From Toxotes chatareus (taxonomy: Eukaryota; Chordata; Actinopteri; Toxotidae): DNA of 64,000 nucleotides. The first letter of the stretch is position 1, and each line of letters starts with the position of its first letter. A program made the translations under genes and the position numbers. Positions 25,466-38,092 of the stretch are shown piece after piece. The stretch is from positions 15,678,001 through 15,742,000 of the forward strand of contig CM028890.1 of the NCBI GenBank assembly GCA_016801885.1. The letters are read 5' to 3'. Below the pieces are notes generated by a model. That model did not search any database. It was not told the DNA's origin and worked only from the letters and a program-made list of their open reading frames with translations.

Positions 25466-26891
25466 GTATGCCTCTTCCTTCTTCCTTTCCTTTCCTTTAC
25501 CCCCTTTCCTTTCCTCATTTCCTTGCGTCTCAGTCCATTCTCTTTTCTATCACTATTAGTTAGAAAAGAGGGCTGTGAAAAGATTGCATGATGAAATTGC
25601 AATTGCAGGGTCTAATATCTGTAGCTAATAACCTTTATAGCCCACTTCATTTGCATTTTCACACCTAACAGCACCAGTGCATTACTTTTTCTTATTCTTT
25701 CTTTCTGTGTTTCTGGTGTGCAGTGTGGAATGTAAAGGGATATTCCCCACATTAGATCAGCTTGACAGCCCCTATGCTGCCTGTGTACAGTATTTACAAT
25801 GTTCTGTCCTTGAGCAGATGGTGTAAGGTGGGTGATCAGTTTAAGCAGGAAAGGCATTTAAGTGTGTGTTCTTCTTCAAAGGGTTTCTAAAGGGTGTTTC
25901 ATAAGACATGCTTTTTATAGAGTAGTGTACAGTCCATCTCTGCCTGCTGGTGGTGAATATAGGGGGTCAGTTGGTCATCTCCTTTGTGTTTGTTGCGGCT
26001 CTGATGATGAGACGAGGGCCGAGTCTTTGAACCTTTGCATTAGTGATGAGCTTTCTCCTCTTTATCTCTCATCACCATATTTTACAACTGGGCAAACTGA
26101 GCCTCTCTTGTCAAACGCTGGTCCCATCCGCCCACACAGGTATGCACGTGTTCACATGTGCACATGTTCTGAACTCACACACATAAGCATAATGTCATAT
26201 TTGCACCTACATGCAGGGGCACTCACGCACACTGCTCGTCACACACACAAACACACACACACGTGTTATAAATGGACCTTGCCCTGTTTTTTTGTCTTTG
26301 TCCACTTCCCCTCATCATCAGCTGCTTCATTTAATGCTATGACATCATTGTGCTCTGAGAACAGAGGTTGATGGTTCCGATGCTTCTGCCAAGGCCACAT
26401 CTGAGAAAACAAGGCATGTGTTTGTTGTTGTGTAGTCATGAAGACGTCATGTACAGCCAACAGCACACAAGACCTAAAGACCCATCTGTCACTGCTGCTT
26501 TAACACTGCCACACCTTGATTAGAGATAGGAAAGAGTATGACGTATTGAAACATTTTTAAAGCTTAGTGAGATCACGTCTCAGTCAGGAGATGAAAAACA
26601 AATCTTTGAACAAGCTTCAAATCTGTCGGGAAGGGTCTTTTTCATTGTTTCCATGTGAAGATTTTAGAATATTAATTTTTCTGAATCACTGTTGTCTTCT
26701 TTCTAAACATATTTTTGTCATTCTTGTGGAAACAATTGCCCCTGTCCACAAGGTTTTCGTGGTATTGTCATCCATAATCGCATAATTAAAAACAAATGTA
26801 ATATTGTGCTAAAATAAGAGAACTGTGCTGTGTTAGCCCTTCCTTTAGCAACCTGAAGAGGAAACAACCGCAACTAGGTGGTGATGGTATT

Positions 26892-26894
<3 letters not shown>

Positions 26895-26925
<31 letters not shown>
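26895..26925. repeat. (TG)n microsatellite
   Basis: About 15 TG units. Confidence 0.85.
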
Positions 26926-26926
<1 letters not shown>

Positions 26927-28786
26927 TGAGGGGTGTTTTGTGTGGACTAAGGTGACTAATTGCCCTCTTGTTCATCCTCTGAGATGGATGAGAACACTCA
27001 CCCCTCTGCTCCTCTAAGCTTCTGGCTGTGTGTCAGGATTTCCCAGGATGCTTCTTGAGCATCCCCTTCTTCCTTCAATGGGATCTCATCACATCTCATC
27101 TCGGATGTAGCCTGGCATGCTTGTGCATTACAGCTGCTGCCTGCATGGGCCACTTCATCATTCCCTGCACCTTGGCGTTGCTTGTGGCGGTAATAGGAAA
27201 CACTTCATCACAGTTGTCCGCCTTGCGCAGGTCTTTCCACTCATTTATGGGACTTTGGGATGCTAACATGTCAGCTGATATTTAACAGTGACTCCTCCTA
27301 TACCTGCCTCTTTCTGAATGATGGCAAAGCTGCTTAGTCATTTGAGTAGCTGGAGCAAATCTAACTAATGATCTTAGCTGTCAGAGATAAATTCTAACAA
27401 TGGGCGGAGGGCCTTGTCACCGCCGCTGCTGTGGCTGGCAGCCTGTATCTCCCAGACGTGGTGTCTCGATCCTGGCCTCGGTATCAACTCGCGCTGGCTG
27501 CACTGAGAGTACCATGATGCCACAGCACCGGTTGAGTCACGACTCAGCTCTTATCTCTGGGATCACAGGTTGTTTATCGTGTGTAGAGCATATCAGCATT
27601 CACGCAGGCCAGCCGCATGCGTCCAACTGAATATGTGTAACATTATTCACTGGTCATGACACTGTACCAAGGCCCGCTGTCGCTCCTGCAGCCTCAAACT
27701 CACTCTATCCTTGAGGCATCACTCCACTTAGTCATAGCTGAGTGAGACGACAGCCACAGTCATGATGTGAAGTGAATCGACAGACTAATTCAAGATGGCT
27801 GCCTTCCGCTCCATGCTTATAACATAACAAGGCAAAGAAAAACAATGGAGGGTCTCACTTTGCTCTCAGTTGTAGTCAGGGCCAAGAGGAAGTGTTTTTG
27901 GAAACCTCTACTATGTGTTTTTAACAACACATACACTTTTTGTTTCTTTCTTCCTCACAATATCAGAGTATAACACCATTTTAAGATGTAAAGGAACAAA
28001 TAAGCCTGTAATAAGCAGTAGTACAGTATTGTAACGTATTATAACAAGTTTGGAGACTTTACATTTTTCAGACAAACTAAAGAAGTTGATGCTTTAAAGA
28101 TACATGGTTTAAAAGAAGGAGGGCTTTAAAATCTGTACAACATACCCTCTCTCCTTAGACTGTCAATATGAGTAAGGGAAAACCCTTCAACAGGGACAGG
28201 GACAGTCCCCTGGATAATTTCTGCTTACTTATGTACTTATGTAGTTATGAGTGTTATAATGAGATAAAGCTGAGCAAACATGAAACAAACATGGACTGCA
28301 GTTCATCACTATGAGAAAAGAACAAAATGTATGCCGCAATGACGTCATGAATGGTGGTCTGGTGGTTAGAGGGACAGTCTCATAAGTGTCTCTGAGCAAC
28401 ACATCAAGGTCCCACCAGTTTAGTCAAATCAAGTTAACGTGATCATGTAAATGGACTGTTCAGATTGATATTCATTAAAACCTGACAGACACATTATGTA
28501 GAACACTGTACGATCCCAAGAACAGAAAAAGACCACACACGGAGGCATACGTCTGTCTGTAGGAACAGATGTCATAGATACGCAAATGACTTCTTCCTGT
28601 CTTCCAGTGTTCAGATAATAGGCTAATCTCTGTACCTGTGTGTAATTATTTTTGGTTTACTTCACAGTACAACACATTTTTTATCTTACTCTTCTTTTCA
28701 ATTGAACTCTTTTGATCTATTCTGTGTTGGCGCACCTGCTCTTTTTAGATATCTCTTCCTCTCTGTCCTGTTTCGCTAACACAGAT

Positions 28787-28812
28787 GCACACACACACAC
28801 ACACACACACAC
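28787..28812. repeat. (CA)n microsatellite
   Basis: About 13 CA units. Confidence 0.85.
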
Positions 28813-30479
28813 GAGTGTGCACACTATCAGTTTCTCTCTCTCTTTCTCTCGCACACACAAATACTTCCACATCGCTCTGCTTCGCCCTGGTTGGTTTTCT
28901 CTTTCTCTGTAATTACAGGCTCCTTATCTACTTCCTATGTTACGTGCTGCAGCCATTGGCCTCCTCCATGTTTCCTCCTCTACTATTTTAGTGTCACAGA
29001 TCTTCCGCCGCTTCTGCCTTCAGGAGCCAACGGGGACGGAGACACACAATATGCTTTTTAACATGGCTGGAGTCAGCCAAGTTTGACGGCTGCATGGGAC
29101 AAATCCAAGAGGCACTAAATTCTGGTGGCAGTTTTTGCTAGAAAGAGGCTGTTTGAGTGAAATGTTGTAGTGTTGTATAGGGTTGTGGGGGTGTGAGACA
29201 GAGAGAGAGAGAAAAAGAGTGAGGGAGGGTGGGCGGTGGGAGCAAGATGGAGAGAAAATGTGGGCGTTGGCGTACATGACCGGTTGGTGAATGAGTGTTT
29301 GTGTGTGTCCAGGAGTTGTAAAGTTTAATTTAATTATTCATGTGGAAGCAGTAACATTGCTTCCCAAACTAGCAAATGAAACTCCATCTCGCCAAGGAAC
29401 TCACACAGGTCACAGCGACCAATTACTTAATGAAAATGATCAGGTTTCTAATGCAGCCCTGGCCGGAGCTCTACTCTCCAGATTCCTGCAGTACTTCACG
29501 TCGCTATAAAACAGAGTGTTCCTCAGCTTTCTTCCAGTGGTTAGGCAAAGTGTGCCACCGCTGCAGTCTTTAGGCCCATCAAAGCTCCAAATGGCTGAGC
29601 CAGCTTTAAGGAAAGGATTATTACTTATTAAGAATGGCTAATGTATGATGTAAAAGTTGGCTCCCTCTCCATCTCTATCCCCTCCTGTCTCTATGGCTCA
29701 GCCTCAGCTTCTCTCTCTTGAGCTGAAATTCTGTGTTTTTGTTGTTTGTGCCTATATTTTCCAATGATAACCTGCTTGTATGTATAGGACAGATAAGGTT
29801 TTCAGTTTGCTTTTGAACATGGACGTAGTTGTGATAGATCTCAGGCCATCTGGCTGTCCCTCAGTGGTTCAGCTGAGCCTGTGCTCCATTTTAAAAAACC
29901 CTGACAGGATGCTCTTATCGCTCCTCTTGTTTTATGCTGTTATTTTGTTTTATTTCTACGTGTCTAACGGTTCCCTGAGATTCTTGTTTTATCTGATGGT
30001 ATTGTAAGCATGACTTGAGCGATCTGATCGAAAGTGCAGCTGAAGCAATAGAACCTGAGGCTTCAGCAGTCTGGGTTTGCTAAATCAAGGGAGTATCTGT
30101 AAAGTTACAGTTCTTTTGTGTGCAAATTTCCCTCTTTGTGTCACTGCCCCTCCACTGCAGCTCGGTGAGGAAACACCCGCTGGGAAAACATAGATTGTGG
30201 ATTTGGTCTCTCAGTCTTACAGTCTTTACATACATGGCCATGAATGACATGACGTACATTTTCCAGTGTGCATACGGGCATGTGAGTATTGTTTTACAAA
30301 CTTTTCTGAAGACAGACTTTTGAAAAAAAAAAAAAAATCAGATTTTATCCTTTGACCCAAGATTTTTTTTTTTTTTTTTTGATCAAATGAATAATCCTCA
30401 AAGCTGCGAGACATTTCTGATCGACATGTGATGGACAGTTGTCCATCCTCTGGCTACTTGACACCACAACAGAAGTTAT

Positions 30480-30532
30480 TTTTGGTGATGTGCGTCCGAA
30501 CTCCTTCAGCACCGCGGACAGCGCCGTCTGCG

Positions 30533-30564
<32 letters not shown>

Positions 30565-30720
30565 CTCCATCTAGCCGGTTTCCTGACTGCTGTGACAGTA
30601 AAGCCTTTACCGTGTTATAACTGAGAGCATGCAACAGCAGCGAGCAGCGGCTCACACACACCACGCTGCGAGCCGACTGCAGCCTCTGCGTTGTGCACCC
30701 AATCTAAATATTTTCTGCCC
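30480..30720 (+). promoter_or_regulatory. Candidate kcnn1 promoter / 5' UTR block
   Basis: A CpG-containing, GC-richer block with a (CT)n run at 30534-30556, standing out from AT-rich surroundings 0.7-0.9 kb upstream of the kcnn1 ATG. No TATA box was seen. The call rests on base composition and position only. Confidence 0.25.
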
Positions 30721-31422
30721 GGTAATACAAAACCAGGCATATTCTGATCAATTATTAAATACCAGACTGCGAGACACAGGGCTGTATGGCATGAGGTAAT
30801 CGTTACAGCCCTTTTGGTTTTCTATGGGCCAACAAGTGGAGATGTGCTTTGGAAATAAGATATCAAGAGTGTGATTGTTGTTCACCTCATGGTTTTGTTT
30901 TAATGCTGGCAGTTTGTGGGCATCCAACTTTGGAGGGAATGTGATCAGTCAGAGTTGATGATATACTACAGAGACGCTCAGGTCGTATCTAAGCAAAGCA
31001 TAATGTTTGACAGGCCTGTGGATCTGTTTGGGTGACGTAGCAGTAAAAGTGATTTCTGATTATGCAGGGTGGTTATGGCAACATTGATAAAGTGGATCTA
31101 CTGGGTCCAGAGTGGATTAAGATGATCGACCATACGAGGTGGATTTAAACACCTTTCTACACTTCAGTAGTCCCATTCCTGTAATATCCTAACACCCTTA
31201 AGGAGTGATCGATCCGCTGCAACCTGTGCGCATAGCAGGCAATGGACCGATATTCAGTCGAAGGCGGTGTTTTGGCTGTACAGTGACGTTTTAAGGCAGG
31301 TCTTGGTCAAACCTACCAATGATACAAGTCGGTCCTATTCTGCTGGGACTGATCGCAATGAACGGGTGTCGGAGCTCTGCACGGCAAAGGAGCAACCACA
31401 GCGAGACGAGGCGATCAAGGGG

Positions 31423-32091
31423 ATGCGGCATCGGTACGCGGGAGCTGTCCATCAGCACCAAATCCCCTACGATAAGCAAGGAAGCAGCAAGCAGAGCCGA
31501 GACCCAGACGCTCCTGTTTTCAGCCTGCCGCCCCCGCCCTCTTCTCACCACCGAGACCGCACTTCGACCACCGCCGCTCACCGCCAGAGCCTCCAGGAGC
31601 TCCCCTGTCTAAGCCAGCCCACTCGGAGACCTGTTCACAGCGGCGACCCTCTACCTCTGGCGAGCTACGACACCGCCCAGCGACCTTCACACCGAGGCAG
31701 TGAACCCAGCACCGGGCAGCCGGCGCACCTGCAGCAGGATCCCTGGGCCCCGGCCGGCTCTCAGCAGCAGCAGCCCCCGCCGCCGCAGTCGGAGAAGCAG
31801 CCTGTTTTTCCAAGCTGCCACTGCAGTTTTTCCGAACAGGAGGCGAGCCTTTCTCAAAATCAGCACCATCCTGTCGATCCTCTCCCACCGCAGCCCTCCC
31901 CACCTTTTCCGCCGCCTATACCACCGCCACCAACGTCGTCCTCCTCCTCTCTGCTGTTTTCCCGGGAATCTAAAAGGGGGGATCGTCTCCGAAGGAGTGC
32001 CAATAATTACCAACAGGCGAGCATCGTGGAACGCTGCAGGGGAGGAGGAGGAGCAGGAGGGCACCGAGACCACAGGCAGTTGTTGCAGCAA

Positions 32092-32129
<38 letters not shown>

Positions 32130-32427
32130 ACAGCATCAACAGCACAGTCATTTAAGACTCCAACAGAGGGACCCCTCCCCTGAAGGAATCCGTGCAAACT
32201 CGCAGAAAGGGCGCTCTTTAAATGTATGTGAGTCAACCGAGGCTAACAGGAGAGCATTCGAGTCTCAGACTCAGGACCTGCAGCAGCAGCAACAGCAGCA
32301 GCAACAGCAGATCCCACAATTACGAGCGCAGCAACAGCTACTGGTGGGGAGCAGCTTGCCTATCAACTACTGCGCCAGCGGCTCAGGAGAGCTATGTAGG
32401 ACTCACCAGGCTCCACTGCTGCAACAG

Positions 32428-32474
<47 letters not shown>

Positions 32475-32742
32475 CGCACTGGGGCTCTGTCCCCAGCGTC
32501 CGCAGCACTGTGAACAAGACCGCAATAAGTCTGGGAGGATCGCCGTGCAAGGCGATCAGGCGCAGCCACACAACCGCGACTCCCGCGTAACCCCCCCGGT
32601 AACACAACAGGCATACGCGGGGAACTCGTCTGCGACTGGCAGCAACAGCAGCAAAGACAGCCCCAACTACGGCTCGAGCTATCACCTGTGGCCAGAGAGC
32701 CCGCATAAAGGAGAGGAGAGGATACGCATCGACCTCCATAAG
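31423..32742 (+). CDS. kcnn1: kcnn1 (SK1 channel) first coding exon: long Gln/Pro/Ser-rich cytoplasmic N-terminus
   Basis: An uninterrupted 440-codon frame begins at ATG 31423 (MRHRYAGAVHQHQ) and stops at a GTAGCC donor at 32743 in phase 0; TAG would follow two codons later without splicing. It is the first ATG after the in-frame TAG at 31168. The product is disordered: Pro-rich blocks (residues about 30-170), then three polyglutamine runs of 16, 10 and 13 residues (32086-32133, 32281-32310, 32434-32472), and a charged end (PESPHKGEERIRIDLHK). It joins in phase to the exon at 52625, placing it on the cytoplasmic side before S1. In the family, SK3 has a polyQ N-terminus and SK2 a long isoform, so a long SK1 form is plausible. 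Transcription across the 20-kb intron is inferred, not shown. Confidence 0.7.
32086..32133 (+). repeat. CAG/CAA repeat coding polyglutamine tract 1
   Basis: Sixteen Gln codons: cag with caa interruptions at three places, followed by His-Gln-Gln-His. The frame is that of the kcnn1 exon. Confidence 0.9.
32281..32310 (+). repeat. CAG/CAA repeat coding polyglutamine tract 2
   Basis: Ten Gln codons with caa at the fourth and eighth, following Asp-Leu in the kcnn1 exon. Confidence 0.9.
32422..32472 (+). repeat. CAG repeat coding polyglutamine tract 3
   Basis: Three Gln codons, one Glu, then thirteen Gln codons, of which the first twelve are pure CAG. It is the purest of the three tracts and so the most likely to vary in length. 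Confidence 0.9.
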
Positions 32743-32883
32743 GTAGCCTAGATTTTTCACATTTTCTCGTGTTCTATCGCAGCTAATTAGCCTCCAGTGA
32801 CAAAAACAAAGTGGTGTAAACGTTTTCACTCAATGACCACGCCTGTCATATGATTTTGATAGAGCACATTCGACTGTGTATGG

Positions 32884-32924
32884 TGCGCGCGCGCGCGGTA
32901 TGTGTGTGTGTGTGTGTGTGTGTG
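32884..32924. repeat. (GC)6 followed by (TG)n, alternating purine-pyrimidine block
   Basis: GC repeat at 32885-32896, then TG repeat to 32924, starting about 140 bp after the kcnn1 exon 1 donor. Confidence 0.85.
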
Positions 32925-35100
32925 AATGTGAAGGTGGGGTATTTGAATCGTCATTCAATGTTAGGCAGTTTTAAATAATAATAATAATACATTGATGTAA
33001 CTATGGTAAATGTAAACCAGTGCGTGGTATTTGTCATCTAACCTGCTATTTGTTTCGTTTGGTCACACGAGCACGCGCACGCACGCACCAAAAACCGCGA
33101 TCGCGGAAGCGCACACAGACACGCGCACACACACCTGTTCCATGTTGCAGTGTGTTGTTTTGGGTAGCACACTGAAAATATTCAAATGACGCTCCCTGGC
33201 TGCTGAATTAGAAACAAAGCGCCTGTTGTTTCCACAGAACAGAGAGGACTCTGAGCGGGGGAATTTTAATATTTTGGCTTCCAGACACCGCTTCCGACAT
33301 AATGCTTTTTATATCATTAGGCCTGTACCTGTCAGTGTGAGCAGCTGGTGCCTGGTGCTCAACATACTTCCAAACTCACTTTCTGCAGTAGTATGTGCTT
33401 TATGTTCTGCTCGGGGAGCTGACTTTCACATAACAATTCAGTACTATGTCATCCTGATGTATTTTTTATTATATGCGTTTATAAGGACACAATATCAAAC
33501 AAGGGCTGTAAAAGAAGTTAAAATGTCCCGGCAGAAAATGAAACCATAGGTTTAACAAAAGTGTGGTAACAAGTGGGAAAGTGTATGTGTTAAAGAAGAG
33601 AAAAAAAAGAAGAAAGAAAGAGGAAAAGGTTGTTCTGAGAGAAAATTTAAAGCAGTTTGAGCCAAACAATGTGAAATCAGAACAGAAACCTTAAAATAAG
33701 TGCTTTTGAGCACAAAAGATCATTGTCACGTACATTCGTTCAATATTTTGTTGATAAATGAGTGAGTTGAATGGTCTTTCTGGCAGCTCAGTGTGGGAGA
33801 ACAGACTGTTTTGGCACAGTTTGGATCTTAAAAAGAAAGGTAAACCAGAAAAAGCCAAATCAAACTGCAAGGTGTTAAAATGCATTGTTGTTGAATCTTG
33901 CCAATGACACGTCACAAGAGGACATTACTGTGCCATCAGTCATCTCCACTGACAAATCTGGTGACCTGTCATGGTTAATTATTGGTCGTACAGATGTTCA
34001 TTTTGGTTCTGAAAGCTATTTCTTCATTCGTTTAGTCCTTGCTTTTGTTTTTCCTCCCTCAGCATTTACTCGAGGTGAAGTTTTTATATTGCGGGACAGA
34101 AGAGGGAAAAGAACAGGAGACACTGATGAGGGTGCAGCATCTAAATAAGAGCAGCAGACTCCTTTTTAAAATGCTGCAGCTGTTTTCAGGGGCTGAGCTG
34201 GCACCAGTAGCAAAAGGTGGTACATCGAACCACCTTGACATGACTGTTCTGAACTTTGGCTCAATTTTGGAGCATCAGCAGAACAGCAAAATGACCAAGT
34301 GACTGAAGGGAAAGTAAACTTTTCTCTTGAAGTTGCCACCTTTCTTTTTCAGGGGAAAATCACAAGTTGCTTTGGTAAGGGGGAGAAGAAAAGAAAGCCA
34401 AGACATGATTGAGCAAAGTCTAGAGCAGTGCAGCCGGTTTTCCTAGTTACATAAAACTATTGTTCTTCAGATGTATACGTCTAATATATAGAGTTTGCCA
34501 TGTGGTTTCCAAATACATAAAGGTAATATTATAACATCGTATGAAAAGCATATGTCTATACGTTTCAGGGCTTCAGTTTCTTCTAATCTGCTACCTGCAC
34601 TGCGTCAAGTCAACCCGTTATGACCTTCACTTCGTTTTGCCCAACAAGTAACCAAGAATGAAAAAAAATACACAATAACTAACCATTTACCACAATAAAA
34701 TCTTGCTTGTTAAGAACATAAGGATGTTGTGACACTATTATCATTGCATGCTATTGAACGAGAGCCCATATTGTACTAATTATAGTGTAAAACCTCATTA
34801 CAGCGACTCTTTTATAGGTCGAAAAATAGTCCAAGTGAATACTCATTATTATTTAAAGCAGCTGGGATTTTAACAAGCTGCAGGACTGTTATGTCCATTA
34901 AATCCATTCTGATTATGATACTGGAAGATTTTTTTTTTTTTTTGGTCTTTTTCAAACTGATTTGATGGTTTACATGAAATTAGAAGCTGGAAAAATGATC
35001 TGTGAAATCAATATGACAACTTAAACAACTTAAATGAGTACTAAAAACGATCGTTTGACTTTTGCCTTCTCTGTTTTATAGATACTTAGCATTTAAATCT

Positions 35101-35130
35101 CACTGTAAACTACTGCTATAGTTTACAGTG
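35101..35130. repeat. Perfect 12-bp inverted repeat (hairpin)
   Basis: CACTGTAAACTA, loop CTGCTA, then TAGTTTACAGTG, with no mismatch. It lies inside kcnn1 intron 1. Confidence 0.8.
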
Positions 35131-36000
35131 CGACTACTGTACGCATTTATTTATTGCGCAAGTATGACATAATTCAGTTTTAATGCTGAAACTGGAAATC
35201 AGAATCTTAGAAGCGTTCCCATGACAGACTCTGCCTAAGTACCAAACCTTTTCCACTCGCTCAGATCCGTCCGTGCCAGGTATTTTGATACTGCTAGACA
35301 TGCTTATCTATTCACGGATATTTGTGGGATCGACTCGCCCTTAATGAGACAGCCCCTACCCCAGCCCCCATTTGAAATCCCTTAAACAAAATGCTTGTGA
35401 CAGAACAAGCCTGATAAAGTGTATACGATTACAGTACCCCCCAGCACACCCTGAAACTCAATAGCTAGCCCACTGAACTGATGGCAGGTAGTACAATATT
35501 GTGTCCTGCCTCAATAACATTGTGCTTTGAAAGGTGCATTGCTGCTTCTATTGTGATAGGCTGTGTAAGTACTCTAATGCCTGCCACTTACTGCTATGGT
35601 GATATCCCCTGCAGGGACACCGTAGTACATAAACACTGGTGGATTTGCTGTTGTTTAACAAGGCTGATTTTTAAGCATACACACGTTGTGTTTAGTGAAA
35701 AAACTGTGATTAATCACTTACAATTTGTCCGATTTGATGTCGTCCAGGGCCCGAAATGAACAGGGCTTTTTTTCTGAACTCTGAAAGTGAATAAAATGTC
35801 AGCAGAGTTTAAAATGAGAGGGCAACAAATGCCCCAATAACTTTGCTATTCACATTTAAGCCTGTTTGCATTTTATTTTTTTTAAATTACATCAATGTGA
35901 CTTCTGTCTCTTGCCGGGACAGTACAGGTGATTTGTGGGAACCCAAGCTTGATGCATCCTTCCTGGTGCATTGTGGGTGACGGAACGGACCACTATTTTA

Positions 36001-36545
36001 GTGCTACAGATAACAACTCATTTGTTATCGATTAATCTGTTGATTAGTTGTACAAATAAAGGAACAGATGGACATTTTGGGAAATACGCTTATTGGCTTT
36101 CTTGCTAAGAGTCAGAAAGAGTTGGAATGGTTAACTATTTCTTTAATCAATTAATTCTGAAGATTATATTGGTTTTTAAAAGTTAAGAAATAGTGTTAGT
36201 TGTTTCAGTGCCACAAACTAGGACTGCATCCAGCGATTATTTTCATTTATCAATTCATTTGCTGATCATAAAATAGTGAATAATGTCTGTCACAGTTTCC
36301 CTAAGCCTAAGTTGATGTTTTCTAAAAGCTAGTTTTGTTTGATTAACATTCCAAAGTCTGTAAATCATCACTTTACTATCATATAAAACAACAAATGCTT
36401 ACAGCTGAGAAGCTGAAACTGGAGAATGACATTTCTGCTTAAAAATGATATAAATCAATTATTAATTGATTTTGGATGCTGTAATATAATTTAATTGTGT
36501 GCTTCATGTTCTCCATTTACTAGTTATTACACAGTGCAGCTCTAC
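36001..36545. mobile_element. Degraded non-autonomous DNA-transposon-like repeats
   Basis: Two adjoining segments recall common teleost interspersed repeats. The one at 36001-36115 has TTATCGATTAATCTGTTGAT and GGGAAATACGCTTATTGGC. The one at 36220-36545 begins AGGACTGCATCCAGCGATTA, contains TCAATTATTAATTGATTTTG, and ends CAGTGCAGCTCTA. The imperfect complementarity of the ends (GACTGCA against TGCAGCTC) suits a hAT-type MITE. The identification is from memory; no target-site duplication was found. Confidence 0.35.
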
Positions 36546-37998
36546 TGTTACATAGTTCAAAAGGAAGAAATCAGATCAAGGGTTAAAAGTAAAAAGATGA
36601 AACAGGAATATTCATAGCTCGGTGCCAATGCTTCCTCCTCCTGTCACATCATCCATGTTTGTGGGGTGCACCGGGCCTGTAAGCTGCTCTCCTTTAGCCG
36701 TAACTGTGTATGTGTCAGACAAGTGCCATCCCACCTTTCTGGAGAACATAAGGTTGTATGTGTCATTGCAGAATGGATGGCTTGAAAGAGGAGGAAAGCT
36801 ATTACAGTAAAGCCTTTTGTGCAGCTCCTGCCAAACTGCAGTCCAACACGCGTATAATCACCCTATATGATCTAGGAAAGGTCAACACAGTATATATCAA
36901 AGTGGCACTTGCAACCAACTTAGTGTCTCTTTGACGCTGTCTGGAGGATTTAGTGTGGCTGTGTTTAGTGGTGCTTGTGTGTGTAAAAGCTTTGTAGAGT
37001 GTGAATGATTTTTTTCGCCCCCCAGAAACATGAACAGCAGCGTAAGTGTTTCCTACAAAAAGGAGCAAAGCAAAAGCTTCTTTTCCCTTTTTTAATAGGG
37101 AATATGTGCTGCCTTCCTTTTCAACGTTCAGTTTTTTCAAATAAGTAAGATTGTTTATTGTAAGTGATTCCTACCAGAACACTTGTTTTTCCCCCCCCTG
37201 TTGCTTTAAATTAAGAGGGAAAAAAGTACTTTATCTTATCAGTTGTGTTTGTTTTGGCTCTTGGAATAACGCTGAGGTAACGTTGAATGCTGTAGCTTGG
37301 AACAATTGATGTCGACAGATCTGCTTACAGCATTATGATTTACTCGCAGGCTTATGCCAGGAGAAACATTATGTTGATTTAAACTTTCTCTATCGGTCAT
37401 CTCTCCGCTGTTGTTACAGGGCCTCCGTTTGTTATTCCCTCATTAGGCGTCCGTGTTTCCACTGCCTTTTGCATCCGAGCCTGCGAGGGCAGCCAACACC
37501 TTGAAAGTAAACACACACCACTGAACAATTAAATGTCAGACAAGGGGCAGATTCTGGTTCTCGGCGTCTGTGTATGACGAAGGAGTGGCACTGCTGTAGA
37601 TCTCTGATAACGCACACACAACTGAATGAAGAGCAGGTAGGTGTGAGCTGTGGGAGCCTCTTAGTTTCAGCTGCAGCAGGCAACACACAGGCAGTAAGTA
37701 TGAACATGAAGCTCTTTTAATAATTGATCGCTGTTTTCCCTAATTTTTTTTTCATTTTTTTTTTTTTTTGGTCCGTTGTGTTTAAGTGCAAGGCTGCGCT
37801 CCCGCTCTGAAATAGACTTGTGTTACCATGTGTGTTGCTATGGAGAGATCAGCCTGGTATTGTGTAGCAGTCTCTCTCGGGGGTATTGAGTTTGGTCAAA
37901 GAATCATGTGCAGAACAAGATTATCTTTTGGATTTACAATTCATTTCACACTTGCCTTTAACACACACTTACAGTACGGGCTTGTACCCATGTCCGCG

Positions 37999-38088
<90 letters not shown>
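37999..38088. repeat. (TC)n then (CA)n compound microsatellite
   Basis: About ten TC units followed by about 35 uninterrupted CA units, the longest dinucleotide array in the window. It lies in kcnn1 intron 1. Confidence 0.9.

Positions 38089-38092
<4 letters not shown>

Larger units (their letters stand above)
25470..31170. other. Intergenic or 5' region before kcnn1
   Basis: No further coding exon was recognised. It holds (TG)n and (CA)n microsatellites and a stretch at 29325-29640 that looks more complex than its flanks. A GC- and CpG-richer block at about 30480-30720 carries a (CT)n run at 30534-30556, and this block may be the kcnn1 promoter or 5' UTR. The upstream in-frame TAG for the kcnn1 exon lies at 31168. 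Confidence 0.4.

Noticed and set aside
31267..31422. Extending the kcnn1 exon frame upstream to a GTG at 31267
   Set aside because: GTG is not a credible vertebrate start. The first in-frame ATG after the TAG at 31168 is at 31423; an upstream spliced exon remains possible but unsupported.
31687..32151. Long minus-strand poly-Leu open frames opposite the kcnn1 Q-rich exon
   Set aside because: They are the antisense of CAG tracts (CTG = Leu) and have no independent start, splice or domain evidence.
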